Assembly: GCA_030267125.1 (NCBI GenBank)
Contig: JAJDJJ010000007.1
Coordinates: forward strand, 1-53,969
DNA: 53,969 nucleotides
Direction: 5' to 3'
From: Bacteroidales bacterium OttesenSCG-928-B11
GTDB taxonomy: Bacteria > Bacteroidota > Bacteroidia > Bacteroidales > WCHB1-69
Below are positions 26,687-35,729 of this stretch, one piece after another. The notes under the pieces were generated by a model, which saw only the letters and a program-made list of their open reading frames with translations, was not told the origin of the DNA and made no database searches. Every line of letters begins with the position of its first letter. Position 1 is the stretch's first letter. The position numbers and the translations under genes are program-made.

Positions 26687-26814
26687 AATAAAATTAACAG
26701 GTGTCCGTTTTTGGACTATGCTGTACTATTTTGCAAAAAAGGAAAAATTGCCTCAGCATCGTTGGCATTACAGCCCAATGCATTTATTGGTGACATAATG
26801 AATTATCCTTTTCC

Positions 26815-27966
26815 TTATCGTCTCCTCTGCAAGATCTCTTTTACCACGTCATACGTGACGTTGCCTCGTTCGCCAAGCGCCCATTTACGATCTTTGAAGC
26901 GTTGCACGATCTTTTCGATTCCGACCTCATCAACATTGTAATCACTAAGGCGAGTTTTCACGTTCAAGGATTGGAAGAAGTTTTCCACGGCGGTAATCGT
27001 CTTGTCAATGCGTTCGTTTTCTGTACCTTCGGTGATGTTAAAGATATTTTTACCCATGCGCAAGATTTTCTCTTTCTTATCTGTCCGTTGCACATCCATA
27101 ACACCGGGCAGCACAATGGCTAATGTTTGACCGTGGTCAATATTATAGAAAGCAGTCAATTCGTGGCCAATCATGTGGGTTGCCCAATCCGTCTCCACAC
27201 CTTGTCCAATCCAGTCATTCAATCCCCACGAAGATGCCCACATCAGGTTCGCGCGCACATTATAATCGGTAGGTTTAGTCATCACTTTGGGTGCTTCTTC
27301 CAGCAACACTTTCAGAATACCCTCTGCAAAATAATCTTGCACTAACGCATGATTATCGAAGGTAAGGTATTGCTCGGTCACATGTACGAATGTGTCGATG
27401 ATACCGTTAGCGGTTTGCCGTTCGGGAAGCGAATAAGTAGTTTCGGGATCTAAAACGGAAAATTTCGGATACGTATGCGCCGATCCGCCGGCCAACTTCT
27501 CCTGTGTCGCCGCTTTCGTGATCACAAATCCCTTATTCATTTCCGATCCCGTGGCGGGTAATGTGAGTACCGTACCGAACGGCAACGCTCCGTTGATTTT
27601 GCTCTTGCCGGTCATGAAATCCCACGGATCACCGCCATAATCGACTGCTGCCGCAATAAATTTGGTGGCATCAATCACCGAACCACCGCCAACGGCCAGC
27701 AGGAAATCAATCTCCTCTTTGTTGATTAACTCCACTGCCTTCAAGCATGTCTCGTAATGCGGATTTGGCTCGATACCCGAAAATTCAAACCAAGTATGAT
27801 GCTGTAATGCCTGTGTCACCTGATCATAAACACCATTCTTTTTGATACTCCCACCACCATAAATAATCAACACGCGCTGATTTTGAGGTATCTCTTTGAC
27901 GATCTCTTTGATTGTATCCTTTCCAAAGATAATTTTTACCGGATTTGCGAATTTAAAATTTTCCAT
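26815..27966 (-). CDS. Iron-containing (YqhD/butanol-type) alcohol dehydrogenase
   Basis: A 383-aa group III alcohol dehydrogenase. An N-terminal NAD(P)-binding region has 'YGGGSIKKNG' (36-45) and 'AVGGGSVIDATKF' (91-103). The metal ligands are D191, H195, H264 and H278, with the spacing of YqhD-type enzymes. It should reduce aldehydes to alcohols with NAD(P)H, in the cytoplasm. It lies 19 bp after the small membrane protein gene, so the two may be cotranscribed. Confidence 0.94.
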   Translation of the reverse strand: MENFKFANPVKIIFGKDTIKEIVKEIPQNQRVLIIYGGGSIKKNGVYDQVTQALQHHTWFEFSGIEPNPHYETCLKAVELINKEEIDFLLAVGGGSVIDATKFIAAAVDYGGDPWDFMTGKSKINGALPFGTVLTLPATGSEMNKGFVITKAATQEKLAGGSAHTYPKFSVLDPETTYSLPERQTANGIIDTFVHVTEQYLTFDNHALVQDYFAEGILKVLLEEAPKVMTKPTDYNVRANLMWASSWGLNDWIGQGVETDWATHMIGHELTAFYNIDHGQTLAIVLPGVMDVQRTDKKEKILRMGKNIFNITEGTENERIDKTITAVENFFQSLNVKTRLSDYNVDEVGIEKIVQRFKDRKWALGERGNVTYDVVKEILQRRR

Positions 27967-27985
27967 AAAAGCTAATGATTAATGA

Positions 27986-28501
27986 TTAATACAACAACCG
28001 CACTTCATCCTTCATCATCTCCTTAGCCTTCTCAATCGGCGATTTGTCGGCGACTTGCTCAAGTACTAGTGATGCTAAGTCAATAGCTGTAGCTTCATCA
28101 TTCAGTTTGCCGGCACATAGATTGATTAACTTGATGGTTTCCTCTTTTGCTTGAACGATGGCGTTCCAAACAGCTGAAGAGACAAAGATCTGTTGTGACA
28201 AATTGTGGTCATACTCAGCCCGGATCGAAGTCACCATCAACGTTTTCAGCTGATCGGCAGAAAGTTCCGGATCATTTAAACGCAGCAATAGCTGATTGGG
28301 TTCAATTCGTTCCAAAAAAAGTGCTAATCGTTCGTATGCCTGTATACGTAGTGGTGTAACCAGTTTTTTGGATTCGAATTTCAAATCTAACAAACGTTTA
28401 TCCCGTTCGCTGTTCAAGAATTTTTTGATCGAAAAAAAAGCAGTTAAAAAAACCACCGTGGCAACAGCAACCATTGCGATAACATACCAAGCCATATTCA
28501 T
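27986..28501 (-). CDS. Conserved Bacteroidota membrane-anchored protein (DUF7935-like)
   Basis: A 171-aa protein with one N-terminal transmembrane helix (about 3-26) and a helical cytoplasmic part ('PLRIQAYERLALFLERIEPNQLL', 'IRAEYDHNLSQQIFVSSAVW'). It looks like a family common in Bacteroidota (I believe DUF7935) with no known function. It sits between glutamine synthetase and alcohol dehydrogenase, without a linking theme. Confidence 0.8.
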   Translation of the reverse strand: MNMAWYVIAMVAVATVVFLTAFFSIKKFLNSERDKRLLDLKFESKKLVTPLRIQAYERLALFLERIEPNQLLLRLNDPELSADQLKTLMVTSIRAEYDHNLSQQIFVSSAVWNAIVQAKEETIKLINLCAGKLNDEATAIDLASLVLEQVADKSPIEKAKEMMKDEVRLLY

Positions 28502-28537
28502 AACTATTTAGATTAAGGTTTTTAGGGTAATGAATGA

Positions 28538-28568
28538 CAAGTGGCGAAGAAATATCCTTCGCCACTTG
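28538..28568 (-). terminator. Perfect 12-bp stem-loop after glutamine synthetase
   Basis: CAAGTGGCGAAG (28538-28549) and CTTCGCCACTTG (28557-28568) are exact reverse complements around a 7-nt loop. It lies 19 bp past the glutamine synthetase stop and 37 bp before the next gene. It lacks a strong T-run, but its place suggests transcription termination or mRNA 3'-end protection. Confidence 0.7.
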
Positions 28569-28586
28569 CCTCTTCTCATTTGTCTA

Positions 28587-30092
28587 TTAAGCGGTGTGGA
28601 AATATTTTTTCACCAGTTCCACCATCATTTCGGGACGGGCTTTAATCTCTTCGCGGATATTTTTATCGTTGAAGGATTTGAGTTGTTTTATGATATCATC
28701 GATCATTTCGGTATTGAAAACACCATGTTTTTCAAAAATATGTCTATGTTTTGAAAGTTCATCGGCAGATTCCCAACAAGAAGCTGGAAGTTGTTCCAGT
28801 TTTTTCATTTTCTCAGCATTTTCTTTGCTGTGGATGTTCACGTCAACATAAGTTTGTTTTGCAAACTCCAATGCACCTTCCATTTCAAAACCATGTCTTG
28901 CAGCCACCACTAACCCCGCTAACAACAAGTAGATATCGGCGGAACCATCGGGGCATCTGAACTCAACAGTTTGTTTTTGAGAGAAATCTTCGGTATTTGG
29001 TTTTTCCAATGGATTGGCTTCCGCGATCATGTCGGTTTTATGCGTCCAACCAAGCGGCACGCGTACAAGTACGGAACGGTTCCTGTCTCCCCAACAAATA
29101 GAGGTTGGCGCTTCTTGGTGTGGTACAAGGCGGAAATATGAAGTCGGATTAGTGTTGCCGAAAGCGGTCAATGATGAAGCACATTTGAGGTAACCGGCAA
29201 TCGCACTCTTAGCGATAGAGTTCAGTTCGCCTTTTGTAATCATTTGGTTAACACCGCCTTTCACAATACGGGTGTGAACATGCAATCCGCTGCCCGCTTT
29301 TCCGGTTGTAATTTTCGGAGCAAAGGTAACATCCAAGCCGTATTGATAAGCCAAGCTGCGGATAATCCATTTTGCGATAACCAACTGGTCGGCGGCATCT
29401 TCCACATCGCAAACCAAAAATTCGATCTCATTTTGTTCATAAATTCTACCATCCAATGTGAAGTTCCCTACTTCTGAATGACCATATTTGATCAAACCAC
29501 CTGCTTTAGCGATATAAAGCATGCATTCGGTGCGGAATTGTTCGAATTTAACAAACGGCATAGACTCATGGTAACCTTTTTGATCCGGGGTTTCATACAA
29601 CGGAATCTCGTCGCCAATCACATAATATTCCAACTCACCCATTGCCTCGAATTTCATGTTTGTCACTTTCGTGAAAGCATCGGATGCTTTTTTCAAGATG
29701 TACTCCGGTGAATTTTCCATCGGTTTTCCATCTTTATTGAAATAACAACAAAGGAAACAAAGCGTGGGTATTTCGCTGAATGGATCCACAAAAGCGGTTC
29801 TGAACTTAGGAACCACATACAAATCGCTGGACCCGGCATGGATAAAATCGGGGAAAATATTGGAACCGTCAACGCGCTCACCCGTTGATAAGATCTGTTC
29901 CAAATAATCTCTATTAGTAATGGTAAAGTTGAGTGCTTTCAACTTACCGTCTCCCGCCACATAGCGGAAGTTAATCATTTGAATTTGATTCTCTTCAATG
30001 AATTTGATGATGTCGGCTTTCGTGAAATCTTTCGGGGATTTCTTTAAAAAAGCTACTAAAGGATTCTGGCTCAAAGCAATGATGTCTTTCAT
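28587..30092 (-). CDS. Glutamine synthetase (GSI-like, about 500 aa)
   Basis: A 501-aa enzyme that makes glutamine from glutamate, ammonia and ATP. It has an N-terminal beta-grasp domain (about 1-130) and a C-terminal catalytic domain. Visible motifs include 'GSGLHVHTRI' (glutamate-binding H), 'NPTSYFRLVPHQEAP' and 'WGDRNRSVLVRVPLG' (ATP and substrate loop) and 'EFRCPDGSADIYLLLAGLV'. It is slightly longer than GSI and far shorter than GSIII. A -7 element lies 55 bp upstream, and a hairpin follows, so it may be a single-gene unit. Confidence 0.93.
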   Translation of the reverse strand: MKDIIALSQNPLVAFLKKSPKDFTKADIIKFIEENQIQMINFRYVAGDGKLKALNFTITNRDYLEQILSTGERVDGSNIFPDFIHAGSSDLYVVPKFRTAFVDPFSEIPTLCFLCCYFNKDGKPMENSPEYILKKASDAFTKVTNMKFEAMGELEYYVIGDEIPLYETPDQKGYHESMPFVKFEQFRTECMLYIAKAGGLIKYGHSEVGNFTLDGRIYEQNEIEFLVCDVEDAADQLVIAKWIIRSLAYQYGLDVTFAPKITTGKAGSGLHVHTRIVKGGVNQMITKGELNSIAKSAIAGYLKCASSLTAFGNTNPTSYFRLVPHQEAPTSICWGDRNRSVLVRVPLGWTHKTDMIAEANPLEKPNTEDFSQKQTVEFRCPDGSADIYLLLAGLVVAARHGFEMEGALEFAKQTYVDVNIHSKENAEKMKKLEQLPASCWESADELSKHRHIFEKHGVFNTEMIDDIIKQLKSFNDKNIREEIKARPEMMVELVKKYFHTA

Positions 30093-30146
30093 AGAATAAA
30101 GTGTTTAGTATTAATAATTTATCTTCAATTTCTGCACAAAAGTCGG

Positions 30147-30154
30147 CAAATATA
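30147..30154 (-). promoter_or_regulatory. Putative -7 element (TATATTTG) of glutamine synthetase
   Basis: Exact TAnnTTTG on the minus strand, 55 bp before the ATG. A TTTG is found at 30170-30173, but with a 15-bp gap, a little short for a -33 element. Confidence 0.5.
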
Positions 30155-30157
30155 CAA

Positions 30158-31132
30158 CTATTCTTGATTCAAAATATTGAAGTATCGCCTAATTTCAATC
30201 ATCATTCTTTCATGGCTTCCAAAACTTACATTTTTAGGCTCTTCGTTCGAGTGGAACATCACCATACCGGCTTCGCTCACTCCCATGTAGGGTGTGATAT
30301 CAACCTCCGCGATATCATTCATTTTGAAGTCGCGTATCTTTATATTATTATATCCTGAATGAATTTCGTCAAAGAAGATGCCTTTCTCTTCGCAATAAGA
30401 TTGCAGAATCGGTGCGACTTCATCCCACTCTTCGGGTTTGGTTTCTTGGTTATAATAGAAAACCACCGCGCTATATTCAATACTGTCGATACGCGGAATA
30501 AATTCAAAACGGCTCATATCATTGATATAATATTTGTCAATCACATGGCTTTCATTTTGATATGCGGAGAAATTGGTATCTAAATCCATCCGGGACACAT
30601 TTTCGATCGAACGCAACCAGTTGTATTCTTTGGTCACCAAAAACGCGCCGTCAGATTCGCGGCGGGTAGTCCATAGTTCTGTTTGCAAGATGTTATCTTT
30701 CTGAACAGAAAGATTTACTGCCACAGGAAGTAGATCCAAAATCCGTTGCGTACCCATACCGGAAGTGATCACCAGATACATCCATTCGCGGCATTTTGAT
30801 TGCAGGTGCCACAGCTCCCTGCTTTCGGGTAGATTTTCCACCGACAAAAGGCCCCACTCCTCCGGAAAAGCAATCTCGGTTTTCACATGCATGCCTTCGT
30901 AATTTTGCGCCATCTCCATAAAATCTTCTAAGAAATCCTCGCTCAACGGATACAACATCTCCGTATCATCAATGGAGGTTTCGATCAGATTCGGAATAAG
31001 CTTTACCGGATATTCCACTTGTTCCTCTACGGATTGCGTTGTAGAATCCGTTTTTTTAGGTTTACATCCTTGGAGGTTTATGCTTATAATGATTACGCCA
31101 AGCAAAAAAGAAAAAAGTTTTATTTTTCTCAT
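30158..31132 (-). CDS. Hypothetical lipoprotein
   Basis: A 324-aa protein with a lipoprotein signal (MRKIKLFSFLLGVIIISINLQGC, lipobox LQGC, cysteine 23). The mature part is acidic and rich in aromatic residues; it has no domain that I recognise. It lies 19 bp after dxs and is probably cotranscribed. Placement in the periplasm or outer membrane follows from the lipobox; function is unknown. Confidence 0.75.
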   Translation of the reverse strand: MRKIKLFSFLLGVIIISINLQGCKPKKTDSTTQSVEEQVEYPVKLIPNLIETSIDDTEMLYPLSEDFLEDFMEMAQNYEGMHVKTEIAFPEEWGLLSVENLPESRELWHLQSKCREWMYLVITSGMGTQRILDLLPVAVNLSVQKDNILQTELWTTRRESDGAFLVTKEYNWLRSIENVSRMDLDTNFSAYQNESHVIDKYYINDMSRFEFIPRIDSIEYSAVVFYYNQETKPEEWDEVAPILQSYCEEKGIFFDEIHSGYNNIKIRDFKMNDIAEVDITPYMGVSEAGMVMFHSNEEPKNVSFGSHERMMIEIRRYFNILNQE

Positions 31133-31151
31133 AACTATCTTATTTTAACAA

Positions 31152-33038
31152 TTATTCTTTGAACCATATCTTTAAATTATTGACCATGGAATCGGCATCA
31201 AACCCCACTTCTTTATAGAGTGACTCCATGTCACCGTGTTCCACAAAACGATCCGGCAGCGCTATGGCATGCAATCTGTTTTTGTAGTTATTCTTTTGTA
31301 AGAACTCCGACATTGCCGAGAATAATCCGCCAACTACAGATCCGTCTTCCACTGTCACGATGATCGGGTAATCTTTTGCCACTTGGTGTAGCATTTTTTC
31401 ATCCAACGGTTTAAGGAAAATCATATCGATATGGGCAGGATTTATATTTTCGGTTTCCAGCAAATCCAATGCTTTGGAAACTGTATTTCCTAATGGTCCT
31501 AATGAAAGCACCGCCATTTTTTCGCCTTTCCGTAGCTGGTTAGCCTTTCCTATTTCCATTTTCTCCAACGGTGTCCGCCATTCGGTAGTAACCCCTTTTC
31601 CTCTCGGGTAGCGAATTGTAAACGGGTTTTCCCTGTTGAGATATGCTGTATACATTAAATTACGGAGATTTTTCTCATTGATGGGTGAGGCTATGGTCAT
31701 ATTCGGAATGCCGCGCATGAATGACAAATCGTAAGCACCGTGGTGCGTGGCTCCGTCTTCGCCAACCAAACCCGCACGATCCAAACAAAAAATCACCGGC
31801 AGATTCTGCAAAGCCACATCATGAATTACCTGATCATAACCGCGTTGCATGAATGAAGAGTAGATATTGCAAAACGGAATTGCACCGCTCTGTGCTAATC
31901 CCGCCGAAAAAGTGACAGCATGTTGCTCCGCAATACCCACATCGAAAACCCGTTCGGGAAAAACATTGCGCATGATGGTCAGCGAGCAGCCGGTTGCCAT
32001 GGCAGGTGTAATTCCAACCACTTTCGGATCATTTTTAGCCAGTTCTACTATTGTTTCACCAAAAACAGTTTGATATTTGGGCGGTTCATTCGGTTTGGAA
32101 CACTCAATAATTTCGCCGGTATCGGGATTGAATCTTCCCGGTGCGTGATAGGTTGTTTGATCCTGTTCCGCCATCAAGAGTCCTTTACCCTTCACGGTGA
32201 CCACATGAAATAGTTTGGGACCGGGAATGGTTTTCAACGAACGGAATACCTCTACTAACTGTATTACATCGTGACCGTTAGCAGGTCCGAAGTAGCGAAA
32301 ACCCATACTCTGAAACATATTACTCCCGCTGAGCAGGTATCCCTTTACCACATTTCCCAAGCTACTGAGAAAACGAGTCAGCCAATTGGCCCTATCTGTT
32401 TTTAGGGTGAAAAAATCCCACAGTTTATTCTTGAAGCGATTATACGTTGGCGAAGAGGTGATGTTTAACAAATGCTGGCTTACACCGCCCACACTATCGT
32501 CTATCGATATATGGTTATCATTCAAAACAATAAGCAGATTAGCATTGCTGGTTCCAGCTTGGTTCATTGCCTCAAACGCCATCCCGCCGCCCATTGCGCC
32601 ATCGCCGATTACCGCAATGTGGTTGCGTTGGGGTTCTCCTTTCAGCTCCGAAGCCGTCGCCATACCCAGCACTGCTGAAATCGATGTTGACGAGTGACCG
32701 GCTCCGAAAACATCATACTCGCTCTCGGAAGTCTTTGGAAACCCACTGATCCCTTTGTATTTACGATTGGTATGAAACTGTCCTTTTCTTCCCGTCAATA
32801 TCTTGTGCCCGTAAGCTTGATGGCCAACATCCCAAACGATCTTGTCGTCAGGCATATCAAAAACATAGTGGAGCGCAACTGTTAGTTCCACCGTTCCCAA
32901 ACTCGCGCCGAGATGGCCGGGATTTTCCGCCGTATTGGTGATAATAAAATTCCTCAATTCTTCGCATACAACCGGCAATTGATCTAATTCCAGTTTTTTC
33001 AGGTCAGAAGGATAGTTTATATTATCTAATATGCTCAT
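31152..33038 (-). CDS. dxs: 1-deoxy-D-xylulose-5-phosphate synthase
   Basis: A 628-aa thiamine-diphosphate enzyme that joins pyruvate and glyceraldehyde-3-phosphate, the first step of the MEP isoprenoid pathway. The N-terminal part has 'NPGHLGASLGTVELTVALHY' and the TPP/Mg motif 'GDGAMGGGMAFEAMNQAG'. The central Pyr domain has 'RVFDVGIAEQHAVTFSAGLA' with the catalytic glutamate, and a C-terminal transketolase-like domain begins near residue 500. The length is normal for Dxs. Confidence 0.97.
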   Translation of the reverse strand: MSILDNINYPSDLKKLELDQLPVVCEELRNFIITNTAENPGHLGASLGTVELTVALHYVFDMPDDKIVWDVGHQAYGHKILTGRKGQFHTNRKYKGISGFPKTSESEYDVFGAGHSSTSISAVLGMATASELKGEPQRNHIAVIGDGAMGGGMAFEAMNQAGTSNANLLIVLNDNHISIDDSVGGVSQHLLNITSSPTYNRFKNKLWDFFTLKTDRANWLTRFLSSLGNVVKGYLLSGSNMFQSMGFRYFGPANGHDVIQLVEVFRSLKTIPGPKLFHVVTVKGKGLLMAEQDQTTYHAPGRFNPDTGEIIECSKPNEPPKYQTVFGETIVELAKNDPKVVGITPAMATGCSLTIMRNVFPERVFDVGIAEQHAVTFSAGLAQSGAIPFCNIYSSFMQRGYDQVIHDVALQNLPVIFCLDRAGLVGEDGATHHGAYDLSFMRGIPNMTIASPINEKNLRNLMYTAYLNRENPFTIRYPRGKGVTTEWRTPLEKMEIGKANQLRKGEKMAVLSLGPLGNTVSKALDLLETENINPAHIDMIFLKPLDEKMLHQVAKDYPIIVTVEDGSVVGGLFSAMSEFLQKNNYKNRLHAIALPDRFVEHGDMESLYKEVGFDADSMVNNLKIWFKE

Positions 33039-33076
33039 TCACAGATTTTTTAGTAAAGAAAAAAGGTAGCAATTTT

Positions 33077-34276
33077 TTAAAGCCCCTCGTATAACGAAAT
33101 GATCTTCTTAGTTATTATCTCATTATTATGCTTTAAGATTATGTACTCTCTGGCATTTTCGCCAATAATCTTGCATAATTCAGGATTATTAACACATTTA
33201 TCGATCAAATCGGCAAAATCTTGCGGTGTGTCGGCGATGAAAATATTATCACCATTTTCAACGTCAAGACCTTCTGCTCCAATCGGTGTCGTGATGACGG
33301 TTCTCCCAAGCGCCATACCTTCCAGTATCTTAATCCGGACACCGCTGCCCGAAAGCAACGGGACGATCATAATATCTTTAGACAGAATATATTGATTGGC
33401 ATCTTCTACTTCTCCGTCCACGATAAGATTGGGGGCAGGGGTTGCGTACCATTTTTTGGAAATGCTTCTGCCGGCCAGATTGAAAGTGAGTTTTGGGTAA
33501 TCCGTATGCACAAGGGGCCACACCTCTTCAAAGAACCATGTCAACCCTTCTTGATTGGGAATCCAGTTCATACTTCCGATATGAAACAGCTTGGGGTTGT
33601 CGGTTGGGATATATTCATTCTCAACAGGATAGCGGTCTATATCAATTCCCACCGGAATCAAGTCGCCTTTCAGCTGGGGGAACCTTTTATGAAAAAAGTT
33701 ATAATCAGGCAAGGATATCGCCAAAAACGCATCAATTTTATTGAAGACACCCAGCTCATAGCGGCGCAATTGCCGAATCATCTTTTTCAAAATCCACCTT
33801 TTAACAGGACTTTTTTGATGAATCATAAACCGTCCCCATATTTTATGTTCCACATTATGAGTACGCAGCACAATTTTCGCTTTGCTATGTTTGCGGATGA
33901 GATCAATATAGGGTGCGACAAAAATGGATTCGAGCTGAATAATGTCGAATTTTTCTTTGCGTAATATTTCCACTAATTTATTGGCGAATTCTTTGGATAT
34001 AAAACGGTTAACATGATATGACTGGTTAAGGAGGATGGATTTAGCTCCCTGTATCGGTTTTATTGTGGTATCTATGTAAACAGATTCGAAACGTGTTTTT
34101 TGAATGTACGAATCCGGGATTTTATCCAGCTCAAGAGGATGTTTGGGTGTCGTGATGGCGACTACTTTCACATCACATCCGCTTTGCAGCAAACCTTCGG
34201 TCACCGTGTTCATGGCGATACAACCGCCGTCAACGGCGGGCAATGGAGGTTTTTGGCAAATCTGTAGTATTTTCAT
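33077..34276 (-). CDS. GT4-family glycosyltransferase
   Basis: A 399-aa GT-B fold enzyme. The C-terminal half has 'FHIGSMNWIPNQEGLTWFFE', 'LTFNLAGRS' and 'PLLSGSGVRIKILEGMALGR' (donor-binding region with E-x7-E-like glutamates), typical of GT4. It probably adds a sugar to a surface polysaccharide or lipid-linked glycan. The start ATG overlaps the LptF/G stop by 4 bp, so translation is coupled. Confidence 0.9.
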   Translation of the reverse strand: MKILQICQKPPLPAVDGGCIAMNTVTEGLLQSGCDVKVVAITTPKHPLELDKIPDSYIQKTRFESVYIDTTIKPIQGAKSILLNQSYHVNRFISKEFANKLVEILRKEKFDIIQLESIFVAPYIDLIRKHSKAKIVLRTHNVEHKIWGRFMIHQKSPVKRWILKKMIRQLRRYELGVFNKIDAFLAISLPDYNFFHKRFPQLKGDLIPVGIDIDRYPVENEYIPTDNPKLFHIGSMNWIPNQEGLTWFFEEVWPLVHTDYPKLTFNLAGRSISKKWYATPAPNLIVDGEVEDANQYILSKDIMIVPLLSGSGVRIKILEGMALGRTVITTPIGAEGLDVENGDNIFIADTPQDFADLIDKCVNNPELCKIIGENAREYIILKHNNEIITKKIISLYEGL

Positions 34277-35709
34277 GATCTATTTTTCTTTCCAAAATTT
34301 TTCAACTTCTCAAACCATTTGGTATACTCTTCGGCAGAAAAGATAGCTGAGTCTGTTGTGGCTTTACGTGTTAAGAACACGCATAACGGTATCAGTATGA
34401 ATGTGGAGAGCCACATCCCAAAGGAAACGGGTACTGCACTTCCTTTGGCTAATTTCTCTCCAAATAGTGAGAGCGAGAAGTAGATGACAAAAAAGACGAC
34501 GGTGATGAGCAACGGGACACCCAGACCACCTTTCCGGATGATAGAACCCAGTGACGCACCGATGAAAAAGAAGAGGAAACAAGCCACCGCACTGGTAAAT
34601 TTCCTATGCCACTCGATCTGGTGGCTCCATAGGGATTCGTTTTTGAATTTGACATCTTCATAAGTGTACCTCACATTTCCGGAAGTACCATACGAAGCCT
34701 GGTTCGCAAAGCCAAAGATATTTTGCAGCCTGTGTTTATCATATCCCGAAAGCACACTATCGATACAAACTTTTGCAGTATCTTCCGCGCTTAACTGGTG
34801 CGTTTTTACCGCTTGAAAATTGTGCAAGCTATTATAGAAAGCACGTACAGCCTCATCAGAAATATTGGCAATACTCCCTTTAATGGTATCAATCCGTCCA
34901 TTCAATTCTTCAATCGACATCGCCTTCGTGCTGGTACTGTAGAAGGAGTTTTCTTCCTCTTGCAATTCAAAAGAAGAGAGATCAAAACGGCGGTACTGTT
35001 CTTTAAAATGGGCGCGGTTCAGCGGGTATCTCGACTCCTTACTGTTGTCGTTTCGACTTTCGTCCCAGAAGTAACCGTCATACAGGTAAAAGAGCATATA
35101 TTTCCCATCCGGGGTAATACTCATTGTGCCGTGCGAGGCATACGTCATTGTGGTATTGCCTTGATGACGTGAATGGTCATAGATCAAGATATCTTCAATC
35201 CGTTCGTTATCCCTGTGTTTTTTCCCGATTCTGATGATATAATTATCGAATCCATCGTAAAATGCGCCTTCGTCAATCGATAGCGTTGGTTTTTGGTTAC
35301 GGATGTTATATTGCAGCGATTTCATTTTCATCCATGCTTGGGGAGTGACCGCATTGCTAAACCAAAAAGAGCCGATACCGATTAGGATACAAAAAAGCGC
35401 GATGGGAGCCATCAGTTTGCTGATGGGAATGCCGGACGCTTTTAGAGCTACCAGCTCATAATGTTCGCCTAAGCCACCGAAAGTCATGAGGGAGGAGAGC
35501 AAAACCGCCAACGGTGCTGCCATGCTGACCATTGTGGCGGAAGCATAGAATAACAATCTTAGAATATACTTGATTTCTAACCCCTTACCTACTAATTCAT
35601 CAACATAAACCCATAAAAACTGCATCAAAAGAATCACAAGGGCAAATAAAAAGGTGACAACGAATGGCCCTATGAATTTTTTGATTAAGTAGCGGTTGAT
35701 GATCTTCAC
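34273..35709 (-). CDS. LptF/LptG-family permease (YjgP/YjgQ)
   Basis: A 478-aa membrane protein with three N-terminal helices (about 15-35, 50-72, 99-120), a large periplasmic beta-jellyroll (about 130-355) and three C-terminal helices (about 360-460), the layout of LptF/LptG. These extract LPS from the inner membrane with LptB. 'MSMAAPLAVLLSSLMTFG'-like features in the second helix fit. A second permease is not present here and must be elsewhere. It is followed by the overlapping glycosyltransferase. Confidence 0.93.
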   Translation of the reverse strand: MKIINRYLIKKFIGPFVVTFLFALVILLMQFLWVYVDELVGKGLEIKYILRLLFYASATMVSMAAPLAVLLSSLMTFGGLGEHYELVALKASGIPISKLMAPIALFCILIGIGSFWFSNAVTPQAWMKMKSLQYNIRNQKPTLSIDEGAFYDGFDNYIIRIGKKHRDNERIEDILIYDHSRHQGNTTMTYASHGTMSITPDGKYMLFYLYDGYFWDESRNDNSKESRYPLNRAHFKEQYRRFDLSSFELQEEENSFYSTSTKAMSIEELNGRIDTIKGSIANISDEAVRAFYNSLHNFQAVKTHQLSAEDTAKVCIDSVLSGYDKHRLQNIFGFANQASYGTSGNVRYTYEDVKFKNESLWSHQIEWHRKFTSAVACFLFFFIGASLGSIIRKGGLGVPLLITVVFFVIYFSLSLFGEKLAKGSAVPVSFGMWLSTFILIPLCVFLTRKATTDSAIFSAEEYTKWFEKLKNFGKKNRS

Positions 35710-35729
35710 TCCAACAAGTACAAATATGC

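Noticed and set aside
26711-26941. 76-codon plus-strand frame near the alcohol dehydrogenase 3' end
   Set aside because: Mostly antisense to the dehydrogenase. The intergenic part has no coding signs; I treat the gap as regulatory.
33221-33964. 247-codon plus-strand open frame
   Set aside because: Antisense to the GT4 gene, which has clear motifs and normal length.
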